Positions 26,862-34,725 of a DNA stretch of 39,798 bases are shown here, piece after piece. Within the stretch, counting starts at the first letter, position 1; each line of letters opens with the position of its first letter. Source of the stretch: Gammaproteobacteria bacterium (GTDB taxonomy: Bacteria; Pseudomonadota; Gammaproteobacteria; SZUA-229); assembly GCA_022340645.1 (NCBI GenBank), contig JAJDNP010000017.1, positions 1 to 39,798 of the forward strand, read 5' to 3'. The notes under the pieces are model-generated. The model did not search any database. It was not told the DNA's origin and saw only the letters and a program-made list of their open reading frames with translations. A program made the position numbers and the translations under genes.

Positions 26862-27198
26862 ACGTGGCGCGATATATTTAGCCAATTTTAATCCATCCAT
26901 GGGCACGGAGGCGGGAAAAACTCGCCCCTGCGTGGTCATACAAAGTGATTTACTCAATGAAGCTGAACATCCGAGCACAACGGTATTGCCATTAACCACA
27001 CAATTAATTGATGACGCGGCACCATTACGTTACCGCATTAAATCACGCGATAAACTGAAAGCTGATTCCGATATTATGCTGGACCAGACGAGAACAATCG
27101 ATAATCGACGAATAGTAAATGATGTTCTCACAATGCTTAGTTTTGAAGAAATGGCCGAAATGGAAATGTTGTGGCAAATTGTTCTGGGTCTTGAATAA
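26851..27198 (+). CDS. MazF/PemK-family mRNA interferase toxin
   Basis: A 115-residue protein: MAFKRGAIYLANFNPSMGTE, then GKTRPCVVIQSDLLN and TTVLPLTTQL, and late LDQTRTIDNRRI, all MazF/PemK landmarks (RP-x-VV-x-S region and TT.LP.T). It should cleave mRNA at short motifs. ATG 26851 overlaps the antitoxin stop by 11 bases; ATG 26839 is an in-frame alternative. The RHH antitoxin/MazF toxin pairing is known in several bacteria. The length is normal and no frame damage is visible. Confidence 0.9.
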   Translation: MAFKRGAIYLANFNPSMGTEAGKTRPCVVIQSDLLNEAEHPSTTVLPLTTQLIDDAAPLRYRIKSRDKLKADSDIMLDQTRTIDNRRIVNDVLTMLSFEEMAEMEMLWQIVLGLE

Positions 27199-27537
27199 TC
27201 AGGATCTGGAGTTCCGGGTATTTAAATCATGGACACCCAATGATTAATCTCTGTATCGTCATACCGGGAACAGGTTCCGGCGGGACAGGCGCACGATGAT
27301 ACATCTTGGCACACTCATCGTTTATGGGTCGGAACAAGTATGTAGGCATGCATAAGCGATAGCGTTGCAGGCCCACCAAAAGCGCGCCGGAAACAGCAGA
27401 GCTTTATTCCGGCCTACCTGACCCGATACCTGAATTATTTTTCTTTTGCGTTTTTCGCGGACTCATGCTATTTCAGCTTTAACAATGAAAATGATTGATG
27501 AGGTTCGTACCTCGCCGCACCCTGCAAATAACAATAA
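27199..27537. other. Gene-free spacer with a degenerate inverted repeat
   Basis: A 339-base gap between the convergent toxin and deacetylase genes. GGGTCGG...GTAGGC (about 27326-27349) pairs loosely with GCCTAC...CCCGATACC (about 27410-27433). Inside is a GCCGGAA/TTCCGGC hairpin (about 27382-27410) sharing TTATTCCGGCCTAC with the accD-folC element. TTTTGCGTTTTTCGCGGA (27446-27463) is a half C-type arm. No gene seen. Confidence 0.5.
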
Positions 27538-28485
27538 CTATTCAAGCATCGCCTGCACTACCACAGGCCAGGCTAGCGATATATTTTCCAGATTGTAACC
27601 GCCGCCGCCCAACGCAACGACTCTGCCTCCGCAAAATTCATCGGCGAGCTTGCACAGGCTTTCTGCCGCAAGCTGGTAGGATTTCTCTGTATATTCCAGA
27701 TCTGTAATCGGATCGCCTTTCATGCTGTCCGCACCACACTGAAATATAATGAATTCCGGCTCGATAGAGCGTATAAAGCTTTCAGCCTCGGACCATAACC
27801 GCGCAAAGTCCCCATCCGTCGCCTGTTTTGCCATGGGAAAATTCAGCATCGTCCCTCTGGCCGGCCCGGTGCCGATCTCGTCAGCATCGCCGGTACCGGG
27901 GTAGAGGAACCGGCCATCTTCGTGAAAATCAACCATGAACACCTTGACGTCACTTTCGTAGTTATAAAATACGCCATCGCCATGATGGGCATCGATATCG
28001 ACGTATAAAATTTTCTGCAGCTGGTATTTATTGCGTAAATGCTCGATGGCGATGGCGCAATCATTAAACACGCAAAAGCCGCTGCAATGATCCCGGAAGC
28101 CATGGTGAAGACCGGCTATGGGAACAAAACCGCGCCTGAATTGCCCGCTCATAACCCTGTCTACCATGTCGTTCACCGAGCCGACCACGGTAGAAGCCGC
28201 CTCGAAAATCCCCTTGCGGGCCGGTGTATCGCCATAATCCAGGAAGCCGCTGCCTGATGCAGACTGCTGTTTTATCTTTTCGATGTATTCAGCAGAATGA
28301 AAAAGTTGCAGGCTTTGCAAGTCACACATCACGGGATCCAGCCATACAACCCGTGTTACCAGACCCAGCTTCTCCATGCCTTCCATAAAAGCCTGGTGAC
28401 GGCGCGGACCAAAAGCGTGCGCATCGCCAAGGTGATAATTCGCCAGTTGATCACCGGCAATAATGGCAATAGATAAATCTGGCAT
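27538..28485 (-). CDS. Class I histone-deacetylase-like hydrolase (AcuC/HDAC family)
   Basis: A 315-residue zinc hydrolase. The charge-relay histidines are H127-H128 in GLHHGF. Zn ligands are D165 and H167 (VDIDAHHGDGV) and D253 (CGADSMKGD), and the transition-state tyrosine is Y297 in GGGGYN. All are present, so it should be active. Bacterial members deacetylate proteins such as acetyl-CoA synthetase (AcuC), or small amides. I start at ATG 28485; a TTG lies three codons upstream. It is divergent from a GNAT acetyltransferase gene (28612), suggesting a writer/eraser pair. Confidence 0.9.
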   Translation of the reverse strand: MPDLSIAIIAGDQLANYHLGDAHAFGPRRHQAFMEGMEKLGLVTRVVWLDPVMCDLQSLQLFHSAEYIEKIKQQSASGSGFLDYGDTPARKGIFEAASTVVGSVNDMVDRVMSGQFRRGFVPIAGLHHGFRDHCSGFCVFNDCAIAIEHLRNKYQLQKILYVDIDAHHGDGVFYNYESDVKVFMVDFHEDGRFLYPGTGDADEIGTGPARGTMLNFPMAKQATDGDFARLWSEAESFIRSIEPEFIIFQCGADSMKGDPITDLEYTEKSYQLAAESLCKLADEFCGGRVVALGGGGYNLENISLAWPVVVQAMLE

Positions 28486-28550
28486 ATTGAGCAATAAATG
28501 ATAGAAACATTAAGTGGATGAATACATTACATTAAGGATGGAAAAATTAC

Positions 28551-28594
28551 TTGAAATTATAATGCAAAGGACGTATATTAGATTTATCTAATAT
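28551..28594 (+). promoter_or_regulatory. Sigma-70 promoter with overlapping operator palindrome
   Basis: -35 TTGAAA (28551-28556), exactly 17 bases, then -10 TATATT (28574-28579). Overlapping the -10 and the expected start is ATATTAGAT-TT-ATCTAATAT (28575-28594), a perfect 9-bp inverted repeat. The position is that of a classical repressor operator. Drives the GNAT gene at 28612; the divergent deacetylase could share it. Confidence 0.65.
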
Positions 28595-28611
28595 TGTATA
28601 TAATCAAGATT

Positions 28612-29259
28612 ATGCAGCCAGATATTTTACATGAACTTGAATTCGAATTTTCCATCAAGCCTTCCGATATTGAGGAATTCAGCCATATACTGCTTGATTT
28701 CCAGGGTAAGGCGACGATCTGGGATGATGATGAAGATGATGACGTGGTTGTCGCCAGGCTGAAAGGCCATCGCCTGGATATTGCCAGTGCGCGCAAATCC
28801 TTTGGTGACCTGCAGGAGCTATTTGATTCCATTTCTCCGGAAATTTCAGACCTTGGCCATCATATCATTTCAGACAATAACTGTTTTGTTGAATCTTTCA
28901 GCAAAGATGAACAGGAAAAAACGCCGTGCGGCAGCCTGGTGTATATCGATGAACTGGTGGTTGAGCCGAAATACAGGAATCGCCGCATCGGCACAGAAAT
29001 GCTGAAGCGTATGAGCCAGGTTGTGGATTTGAACAAAACGCTGGTCGCGCTGAAGGCTTACCCCATCGTTAATGAGGAATCTGAACAACGCACCCCTGAA
29101 CTGAAGAAACAGCTCAAGCATTTTTACAGCAAACTGGGGTTCCGCCACTCAGGAGAGCACTACATGGTGAAAGATGCGCGTGACTGCCATGCTCAGCGTA
29201 AGCGAGCCCTGGCTGAAGAAGGTATAACGCAGCATCAGTTACGTGCGAGCGGATTTTAA
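28612..29259 (+). CDS. GNAT-family acetyltransferase
   Basis: A 215-residue protein. The N-terminal 110 residues include an acidic run (WDDDEDDD) and helical segments. The GNAT core is at about 115-195: VYIDELVVEPKYRNRRIGTE gives beta strand 4 and the acetyl-CoA pyrophosphate loop (R-R-I-G-T), and LKHFYSKLGFRHSGEHYMV is the closing region. It ends with a basic tail (QRKRALAEEGITQHQLRASGF). ATG 28612 is used rather than a TTG at 28594, which lies inside the operator palindrome. Substrate unknown; the divergent deacetylase suggests protein-lysine or small-amine acetylation. Confidence 0.85.
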   Translation: MQPDILHELEFEFSIKPSDIEEFSHILLDFQGKATIWDDDEDDDVVVARLKGHRLDIASARKSFGDLQELFDSISPEISDLGHHIISDNNCFVESFSKDEQEKTPCGSLVYIDELVVEPKYRNRRIGTEMLKRMSQVVDLNKTLVALKAYPIVNEESEQRTPELKKQLKHFYSKLGFRHSGEHYMVKDARDCHAQRKRALAEEGITQHQLRASGF

Positions 29260-29279
29260 AACCGCATCAATAATACCCA

Positions 29280-29310
29280 CTGCTTTATGTGCACAATCTA
29301 CGTAAAGCAG
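29280..29310. terminator. Hairpin between convergent GNAT and MFS genes
   Basis: CTGCTTTATGT (29280-29290) pairs with ACGTAAAGCAG (29300-29310) with one G-T pair, loop of nine bases. It lies about 20 bases after the GNAT stop and 17 before the MFS stop. No strong T-run, so a weak shared terminator at best. Confidence 0.4.
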
Positions 29311-29326
29311 GCTACCTGAAGCATGT

Positions 29327-30496
29327 TTAGTTCCTGTCCCTCAGCAATGGCATTTCAACTGAAGGCCGAATAAATTTCCATACGATGGCCAGCGCTATCA
29401 TGGTACAGCACGAGGCTAATACAAAGAGCACGCCGGCACCCCAACGGTCCCACACCAAACCGCTTACCAGGCTGCCAGCCGCCACGCCCGCACCGTAACT
29501 GATACTGGAATACAGCGCCTGTCCCCTGCCCTGGTGACTGCCGGTAAAATATTGATGTACCAGCGATATACCGACTGCATGAAAAACACCAAATGAAAAG
29601 GCGTGAAAAAGCTGGGCCAGGAATAACATGGATAAGTCGCTTACAAAATAACCAATAATCAGCCATCGCATCGTGGTAATCAACAGGGTAACGATAAGCA
29701 GCTTTCGAGCGCCGAATACAGGTAACAAACGGGGGACGAGTAAGAAGATAATCACCTCGGCAAGCACCCCGACCGCCCATAACACACCGATAACATGTGA
29801 GTCATAGGCATGCTCCTGCAGATATATTGTGTAAAAAGTATAATATGGGCCATGACTGCATAACATTAAAAAGCTAACAGCAAGAAACGCTATCACCTTT
29901 GGCTGCCTGATAACATCCCAGATTGGCGCATAATGCGCATGCGGTACATTCAATTTTTCCGGAACATTAAAACTGCTTAAGCTAATACCGCAAAACATCA
30001 GCAAAACCACCAGCGGAACCAGGCTGGTTTCATAGTGCTGCAGCAACTCCCCCATTAGCACCACGATAACTATAAATCCCAGCGACCCCCACATGCGTAT
30101 CATGCTGTAATGGTGCGAATCATCACCCAGGTGGTTCAGTGTTATGGCTTCAAACTGGGGCAGCATGGCATTCCAGAAAAAACTGAACAGCAACATGGCA
30201 ATGCAGAGCCACCATAACTGCTGGCTGACAAAAACCAGTGAAAAACTGAGTACAGCAAAAACACTGGAGACGCGGATTATTAACATCGGGCGGCGGATCA
30301 TATCAGCCAGCCAGCCGCAGATATAGGGAGCGAAGAGTTTTGTCGCCGGCAAAATCGCAATCAGGCTGCCAATCGTAAGGCTGTTAAATCCCAGAGACTT
30401 CAGGTACAGACTCCAGTAAGGAATCAGCACGCCAAGTGAGGCGAAATAAAAAAAATAAAACCCGCTTAGCTTCCAGTAGGGAACGCGCTTAGCCAT
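29327..30496 (-). CDS. MFS transporter, HcaT-like (MFS_1-like family)
   Basis: A 389-residue protein with about twelve transmembrane helices. It starts MAKRVPYWKLSGFYFFYFAS-LGVLIPYWSLYLKSLGF, the form typical of the phenylpropionate transporter HcaT and nucleoside:H+ symporter-like MFS proteins. Further markers are GWLADMIRRPMLIIR (loop 2-3) and QGRGQALYSSISYGAGVAAG (helix 10-11 region). The substrate cannot be assigned. It lies downstream of aroC on the same strand, separated by hairpin element B3, so it is probably its own unit. Confidence 0.85.
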   Translation of the reverse strand: MAKRVPYWKLSGFYFFYFASLGVLIPYWSLYLKSLGFNSLTIGSLIAILPATKLFAPYICGWLADMIRRPMLIIRVSSVFAVLSFSLVFVSQQLWWLCIAMLLFSFFWNAMLPQFEAITLNHLGDDSHHYSMIRMWGSLGFIVIVVLMGELLQHYETSLVPLVVLLMFCGISLSSFNVPEKLNVPHAHYAPIWDVIRQPKVIAFLAVSFLMLCSHGPYYTFYTIYLQEHAYDSHVIGVLWAVGVLAEVIIFLLVPRLLPVFGARKLLIVTLLITTMRWLIIGYFVSDLSMLFLAQLFHAFSFGVFHAVGISLVHQYFTGSHQGRGQALYSSISYGAGVAAGSLVSGLVWDRWGAGVLFVLASCCTMIALAIVWKFIRPSVEMPLLRDRN

Positions 30497-30517
30497 TTAA
30501 TACAATTATTTTCTTTT

Positions 30518-30650
30518 AAGACAAATGAAAGGATATGCATTATTTATGACCGTCAGCCGCAGGGAAGCGGCTGTCGAGCCTGCACGGATGCCATGTTTGT
30601 ATTTTCCTGGACGGCGTGTCTTGAATAATGCATATCCTTTCATTTGTCTT
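30518..30650 (-). repeat. Family B hairpin element B3 with 27-bp perfect stem
   Basis: Arms 30518-30544 and 30624-30650 (AAGACAAATGAAAGGATATG...) are perfectly complementary over 27 bases and share no sequence with the arms of B1 or B2. The core, on the minus strand, carries CGCCGT and GGCTCGAC, followed by nested CAGCCGC-TTCCCT-GCGGCTG (30554-30573). An extra stretch of about 20 bases (AAAATACAAACATGG) distinguishes it from B1. It lies between aroC and the MFS gene. Confidence 0.88.
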
Positions 30651-30678
30651 TCATTCTGTTTGTGTAAGGGCTAAAGTA

Positions 30679-31776
30679 TTAAAGCTTTGATGGAATAACC
30701 GGTGTCTGCGAGTGCACATCTGCATTCTGGCCACGCTGGCGTAACATATGGTCACATAATACAATCGCCAGCATGGCCTCACAGATTGGCGTGGCGCGAA
30801 TGGCGACACAGGGATCATGTCGGCCATGGGTGACCACATCGATAGCCTTGCCGTTAATATCCACGGTATCACCGGATAGCCGAAGACTGGATGTCGGTTT
30901 AAAAGCGGTATGTACAACTATATCCTGGCCGGATGAAATCCCGCCGAGCACACCGCCTGCATGATTGCTCTTAAAACCCTGCGGCCTCATCTCATCGCGA
31001 AACTCGGTGCCTTTCGCTTCCACACAGCCAAAGCCGTCTCCGACTTCGACACCTTTGGCCGCATTGATACCCATCATTGCATGTGCGATATCCGCATCCA
31101 GGCGGTCAAACACCGGCTCGCCCAGACCCGGCGGAACGCGCTCTGCGACGACGGTGATCTTGCCGCCGACGGAATTGCCTTCTTTACGCAGCGCATCCAT
31201 GTAAGCTTCAAGCTCGGCAATCAATGAGGTATCACCACAGAAAAATGCATTGTTGTTAATTTCATTCCTGTCCAGCAGCGGCATTTTTATTGGTCCGAGC
31301 TGTGACATGTAGCCATATATTTCGATAGCGTAACGATCTTTGAGGAATTTTTTGGCGATACCGCCTCCGGCCACGCGCATGGCCGTTTCACGGGCAGATG
31401 AACGCCCGCCGCCGCGATAATCACGCACACCGTATTTTTGCTGGTAAGTGTAATCGGCATGGCCCGGACGAAAGCGATCCATGATATTACTGTAATCTTT
31501 TGAGCGCTGATCTGTATTCTCGATCAGCAAGCCGATACTGGTGCCCGTGGTTTTACCTTCAAACACCCCGGAAAATATTTTTACCCTGTCTGCTTCGCGG
31601 CGCTGCGTGGTGTGACGCGAGGTGCCCGGTTTGCGCCGGTCAAGGTCCACCTGCAGATCCGCTTCACTTAACTCAATCCCCGGCGGGCAGCCATCAACAA
31701 TACCTATCAGACCTGCACCGTGAGATTCACCCGCTGTGGTTAAACTGAACAGCTTTCCTATTGTATTACCTGACAT
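30679..31776 (-). CDS. aroC: Chorismate synthase
   Basis: A 365-residue FMN-dependent enzyme making chorismate from EPSP, the last shikimate step. [20 protein letters not shown] is the first signature. [40 protein letters not shown] and [20 protein letters not shown] are the others. It follows prmB on the same strand as in many gammaproteobacteria, but the 390-base gap here holds two family A elements. Confidence 0.97.
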   Translation of the reverse strand: MSGNTIGKLFSLTTAGESHGAGLIGIVDGCPPGIELSEADLQVDLDRRKPGTSRHTTQRREADRVKIFSGVFEGKTTGTSIGLLIENTDQRSKDYSNIMDRFRPGHADYTYQQKYGVRDYRGGGRSSARETAMRVAGGGIAKKFLKDRYAIEIYGYMSQLGPIKMPLLDRNEINNNAFFCGDTSLIAELEAYMDALRKEGNSVGGKITVVAERVPPGLGEPVFDRLDADIAHAMMGINAAKGVEVGDGFGCVEAKGTEFRDEMRPQGFKSNHAGGVLGGISSGQDIVVHTAFKPTSSLRLSGDTVDINGKAIDVVTHGRHDPCVAIRATPICEAMLAIVLCDHMLRQRGQNADVHSQTPVIPSKL

Positions 31777-31826
31777 AACATAACTTCTTTATTATTCTTA
31801 GCAATGCGAGACTTAGCATGTTTGGT

Positions 31827-31934
31827 GCTGACGGTATGCCTGCAGATTTTTCAGGCCTCTGCAACAGGACGTTGCAGTGGAGCTTACATGGATGTATTCG
31901 CGCGTACTGAAAAATCTGCAGGCATACCGTCAGC
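31827..31934 (+). repeat. Family A hairpin element A3 with 28-bp perfect stem
   Basis: Arms 31827-31854 and 31907-31934 (GCTGACGGTATGCCTGCAGA...) are exact complements over 28 bases. The 50-base core (31856-31905) contains CTGCAACAGGACGTTGCAG and GGAGCTTACATGGATGTATT. It is 49/50 identical to the inverted core of A4 (32058-32107), although the arms of the two copies differ. Confidence 0.92.
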
Positions 31935-32040
31935 TAACAACTGATTGTGCTTGTAGCTGAATATTAACACGGCTTTACCAGTTTCGGGATTAAGTATTGA
32001 TAGCTGTGCCAGACACCAGGCTGGCTACATGGGGTATGGA

Positions 32041-32124
32041 TTGCTGGATTTATAAGAACGCGTGAATACATCCATGTAAGCTCCACTGCAACGTCCTGTT
32101 GCAGAGGTCTTATAAATCCAGCAA
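32041..32124 (-). repeat. Family A hairpin element A4, inverted relative to A3
   Basis: Arms 32041-32057 (TTGCTGGATTTATAAGA) and 32108-32124 are perfect complements and abut the 50-base core directly on both sides. On the minus strand the core matches A3 at 49 of 50 positions. The arm resembles A1 only in GATTTATAAG. It lies 43 bases from the prmB stop. The sequence between A3 and A4 (31935-32040) shows nothing else. Confidence 0.92.
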
Positions 32125-32166
32125 GTCTTACCCTTACCTCGAACTTGCTGAATTCTGACCATGATA

Positions 32167-33108
32167 TTAACGATTAAGCATGCGCTCAAAATCAGCCTGA
32201 TATTTTTCCAGCTGTCCTTTCGTCAACACCAACACACCTTCACCACCAAACTCAAAATCCACCCAGAAAAACGGCACCTGGGGCAACACTGCCTCTAAAG
32301 CGTGTTTTGAATATCCAACCTCTACCACAAGTATACCGTCATCCGATAAATAATCTCCGGCCTGCGACAACAGTGGCAACACAATATCGAGACCATGCTC
32401 GCCAGCCGCCAGCGCCAGCCCACCCGGTTCAAAATCAAATTCTGCGGGCAGTTGCGCCATCTCCTGTGCTGACACGTACGGCGGGTTGCTTACGATAATG
32501 TCATAGCGTTTATCCGGAATTGAGGCAAACAGGTCTGATTCGATTAACGTCAGGCGATCTTCGAGGCCATGATTCTGGCGATTAATCTCAGCAACTTCCA
32601 GCGCATCAGTGGAAATATCACTGGCATCAACTTCCGCCTGATCGAAGGCATAGGCGCAGGCAATGGCGATGCAGCCGCTGCCAGTACATAAATCCAGGAT
32701 TGCCTTTACCTTATCCGGTGATATCCATGGTGAAAACAGATGCTGGATTAATTCTGCGATCGGCGAGCGCGGAATCAGCACGCGTTCATCAACATAAAAG
32801 CTGAGACCCGCAAACCAGGCTTCATTGGTGATATAGGCGGAAGGTTTATGCAGTTCGATACGCTGTTGAAACAGCCTCAATACGCGTAGCCGTTCATCCA
32901 TGGTGAGCACGCAGTCAAAATACTCCTTGCTGAAATCCGGCGGCAGGTGCAGAGCGCTCAAACACAGGTAAACAGCTTCATCTATTGCCGTAGGCATACC
33001 CTGATAAAAGCCCAGACCGGCGGCGTTGAACTGGCTGGTGCCCCAGCGGATCAAATCGCGCAGCGTCACCAGGTCATTGGCAATTTCACGTTTATTTATC
33101 ATCATCAT
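32167..33108 (-). CDS. prmB: Ribosomal protein L3 N5-glutamine methyltransferase
   Basis: A 313-residue SAM methyltransferase that modifies a glutamine of ribosomal protein L3. The catalytic NPPY motif lies in YDIIVSNPPYVSAQEMAQLP, the SAM-binding loop is ILDLCTGSGCIAIACAYAF, and the acidic loop is VDASDISTDALEVAEIN. The N-terminal helical domain (DLVTLRDLIRWGTSQFNAAG) and the aroC neighbour favour PrmB over its paralogue PrmC. Three consecutive ATGs (33108, 33105, 33102) are possible starts; a GTG at 33117 is less likely. Confidence 0.93.
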   Translation of the reverse strand: MMMINKREIANDLVTLRDLIRWGTSQFNAAGLGFYQGMPTAIDEAVYLCLSALHLPPDFSKEYFDCVLTMDERLRVLRLFQQRIELHKPSAYITNEAWFAGLSFYVDERVLIPRSPIAELIQHLFSPWISPDKVKAILDLCTGSGCIAIACAYAFDQAEVDASDISTDALEVAEINRQNHGLEDRLTLIESDLFASIPDKRYDIIVSNPPYVSAQEMAQLPAEFDFEPGGLALAAGEHGLDIVLPLLSQAGDYLSDDGILVVEVGYSKHALEAVLPQVPFFWVDFEFGGEGVLVLTKGQLEKYQADFERMLNR

Positions 33109-33225
33109 ATTGTACACAAAAAGGCGTCTTCCATGCCCGGGTGTAAGCGATTATAATAACGCGCACCATCATGGTTGTTATTCCTCCTGAAACTTGCAGC
33201 AAAACCATTCCTCAATAGCACTGTA

Positions 33226-33675
33226 ATGAACCGTAAAGCACCCGCATTAATCATTTTATTTATCTCGAATTTGTTCAGCCCATTATTTGCTGCTGCAACT
33301 GGCATTGAGGAACAACTGGTCATTGAAAACGCCTGGATTGCAGAAGCGCCACCCGTCAGTCGTGTGATGGTGGCATATATGACACTAAACAACACCGGGC
33401 CTGAATCCATGGAAATTATTCGTGCAGCATCCGATATGTACAGCAGCATCGAATTTCACGAAACCATAGAACAGAACGGTATGGCAACAATGATTCGCCA
33501 TGAAAGTTTAACCATCCCTGCGAACAATGCTCTTGAATTAAAGCGCGGCGGCCCCCATTTAATGTTATTCAACCCGGTAAAACCCTTAGTCGCCGGCGAT
33601 AGCGTTGACATCACATTTACCACTAAAAACAATACAGCTAAAACAGTTTCTGTCACTGTTAAAAAAGCACAATAA
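33226..33675 (+). CDS. PCu(A)C copper chaperone, periplasmic
   Basis: A 149-residue protein. The signal peptide (about 1-23, IILFISNLFSPLFAAA) precedes a cupredoxin-like PCu(A)C domain. The Cu(I) site is H79 (FHETIEQNG), M89, then exactly 21 residues to H111-L-M113 (GPHLML), the family motif. Such proteins deliver copper to the CuA/CuB sites of cytochrome oxidase. ATG 33226 gives a proper signal peptide; the frame is open from 33175. It lies 16 bases upstream of psd and divergent from prmB. Confidence 0.88.
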   Translation: MNRKAPALIILFISNLFSPLFAAATGIEEQLVIENAWIAEAPPVSRVMVAYMTLNNTGPESMEIIRAASDMYSSIEFHETIEQNGMATMIRHESLTIPANNALELKRGGPHLMLFNPVKPLVAGDSVDITFTTKNNTAKTVSVTVKKAQ

Positions 33676-33691
33676 CTTTCAACAAATCCTC

Positions 33692-34567
33692 ATGAAACAG
33701 AAACTGCTTGCATCACTTTATTATATTCTTCCCCATCACGCGATTAGCCGGGTTATGTTCGTTATCGCCCGCATACGCTGGCGGCCTTTAAAAAATCTTA
33801 TCATCCGTATTTATACCTCCCTGGTCCCGGTAAACCTGCACGAAGCGGTTGAAGAAGACAGGTTTGCCTATGAATCTCTTAATGCATTTTTTACCCGTGC
33901 AATAAAAGCGGAATACCGCCCTTTCGATGAAAACCAGGAAAACTGGTTATGCCCGGTGGATGGCGCCGTGAGCCAGGCACAGGCGATTAAGGATGGACGT
34001 ATATTTCAGGCGAAAGGCCATGATTACAGCCTGCTGGAACTGGTTGGCGCCGATAAAAACCTGGCGTCCGTTTTCAGCAACGGGACATTCGCAACGCTTT
34101 ACCTGTCGCCCAGAGACTACCATCGTATACACATGCCCACTACCGGCACACTGCAACAGATGGTCTATGTTCCCGGCAGGTTATTCAGCGTGGCGCCATT
34201 TACGGTTAACAATATCCCCCGGCTGTTTGCGCGTAACGAGCGCTGTGTCTGCTACTTCGAAACCGAGCAGGGACCCATGGCTATGATACTGGTGGGCGCA
34301 ATTAACGTGGCCGCCACCGAAACGGTATGGCATGGCCTGGTTACCGGGGAAGCCAGCAATATCAATTCAGGGGAAATCACGCAATTCGATTACCGGGATA
34401 AAAATATCGTACTCAAGCGCGGTGAAGAAATGGGTCGATTTAACCTGGGCTCAACCGTGATCGTGCTGGCCACTGACAAGATGAAACTGGACAAAAGTAT
34501 AGTTGCTGATACTGAAATAAAACTTGGCCAGTGCCTGGCCCGGCCTGATTCAAAGACTATCGACTAA
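33692..34567 (+). CDS. psd: Phosphatidylserine decarboxylase proenzyme
   Basis: A 291-residue proenzyme making phosphatidylethanolamine. The self-cleavage site is L252-G253-S254-T255 (FNLGSTVIV), and S254 becomes the pyruvoyl group. Catalytic D90 (CPVDGAV) and H147 (YHRIHMP) are present. The N-terminal membrane-association helices and length match the bacterial type I enzyme. ATG 33692 (MKQKLLASLYYILPHHAISR) is the family start; the earlier open frame overlaps the copper chaperone gene. Probably co-transcribed with that gene (16-base gap). Confidence 0.95.
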   Translation: MKQKLLASLYYILPHHAISRVMFVIARIRWRPLKNLIIRIYTSLVPVNLHEAVEEDRFAYESLNAFFTRAIKAEYRPFDENQENWLCPVDGAVSQAQAIKDGRIFQAKGHDYSLLELVGADKNLASVFSNGTFATLYLSPRDYHRIHMPTTGTLQQMVYVPGRLFSVAPFTVNNIPRLFARNERCVCYFETEQGPMAMILVGAINVAATETVWHGLVTGEASNINSGEITQFDYRDKNIVLKRGEEMGRFNLGSTVIVLATDKMKLDKSIVADTEIKLGQCLARPDSKTID

Positions 34568-34627
34568 ACGCTCATAGCTTGCTCTGATCATTGAATGCCA
34601 GCTTTATAACTATTATCCTGTTCTCGC

Positions 34628-34686
34628 GCCAGGACGCAAAGTTAAAAGATACCACACGGCTTTCCTGGCGTGCTTTGCGTCCTGGC
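34628..34686. repeat. Inverted repeat between psd and the GTPase gene
   Basis: GCCAGGACGCAAAG (34628-34641) pairs exactly with CTTTGCGTCCTGGC (34673-34686). It lies between convergent genes (psd ends 34567, GTPase ends 34726) and could terminate both. The GCAAAG arm is C-like. Confidence 0.75.
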
Positions 34687-34725
34687 ATGAAAAATCATTA
34701 TATTCTTACGTACCCCTATCACCGT

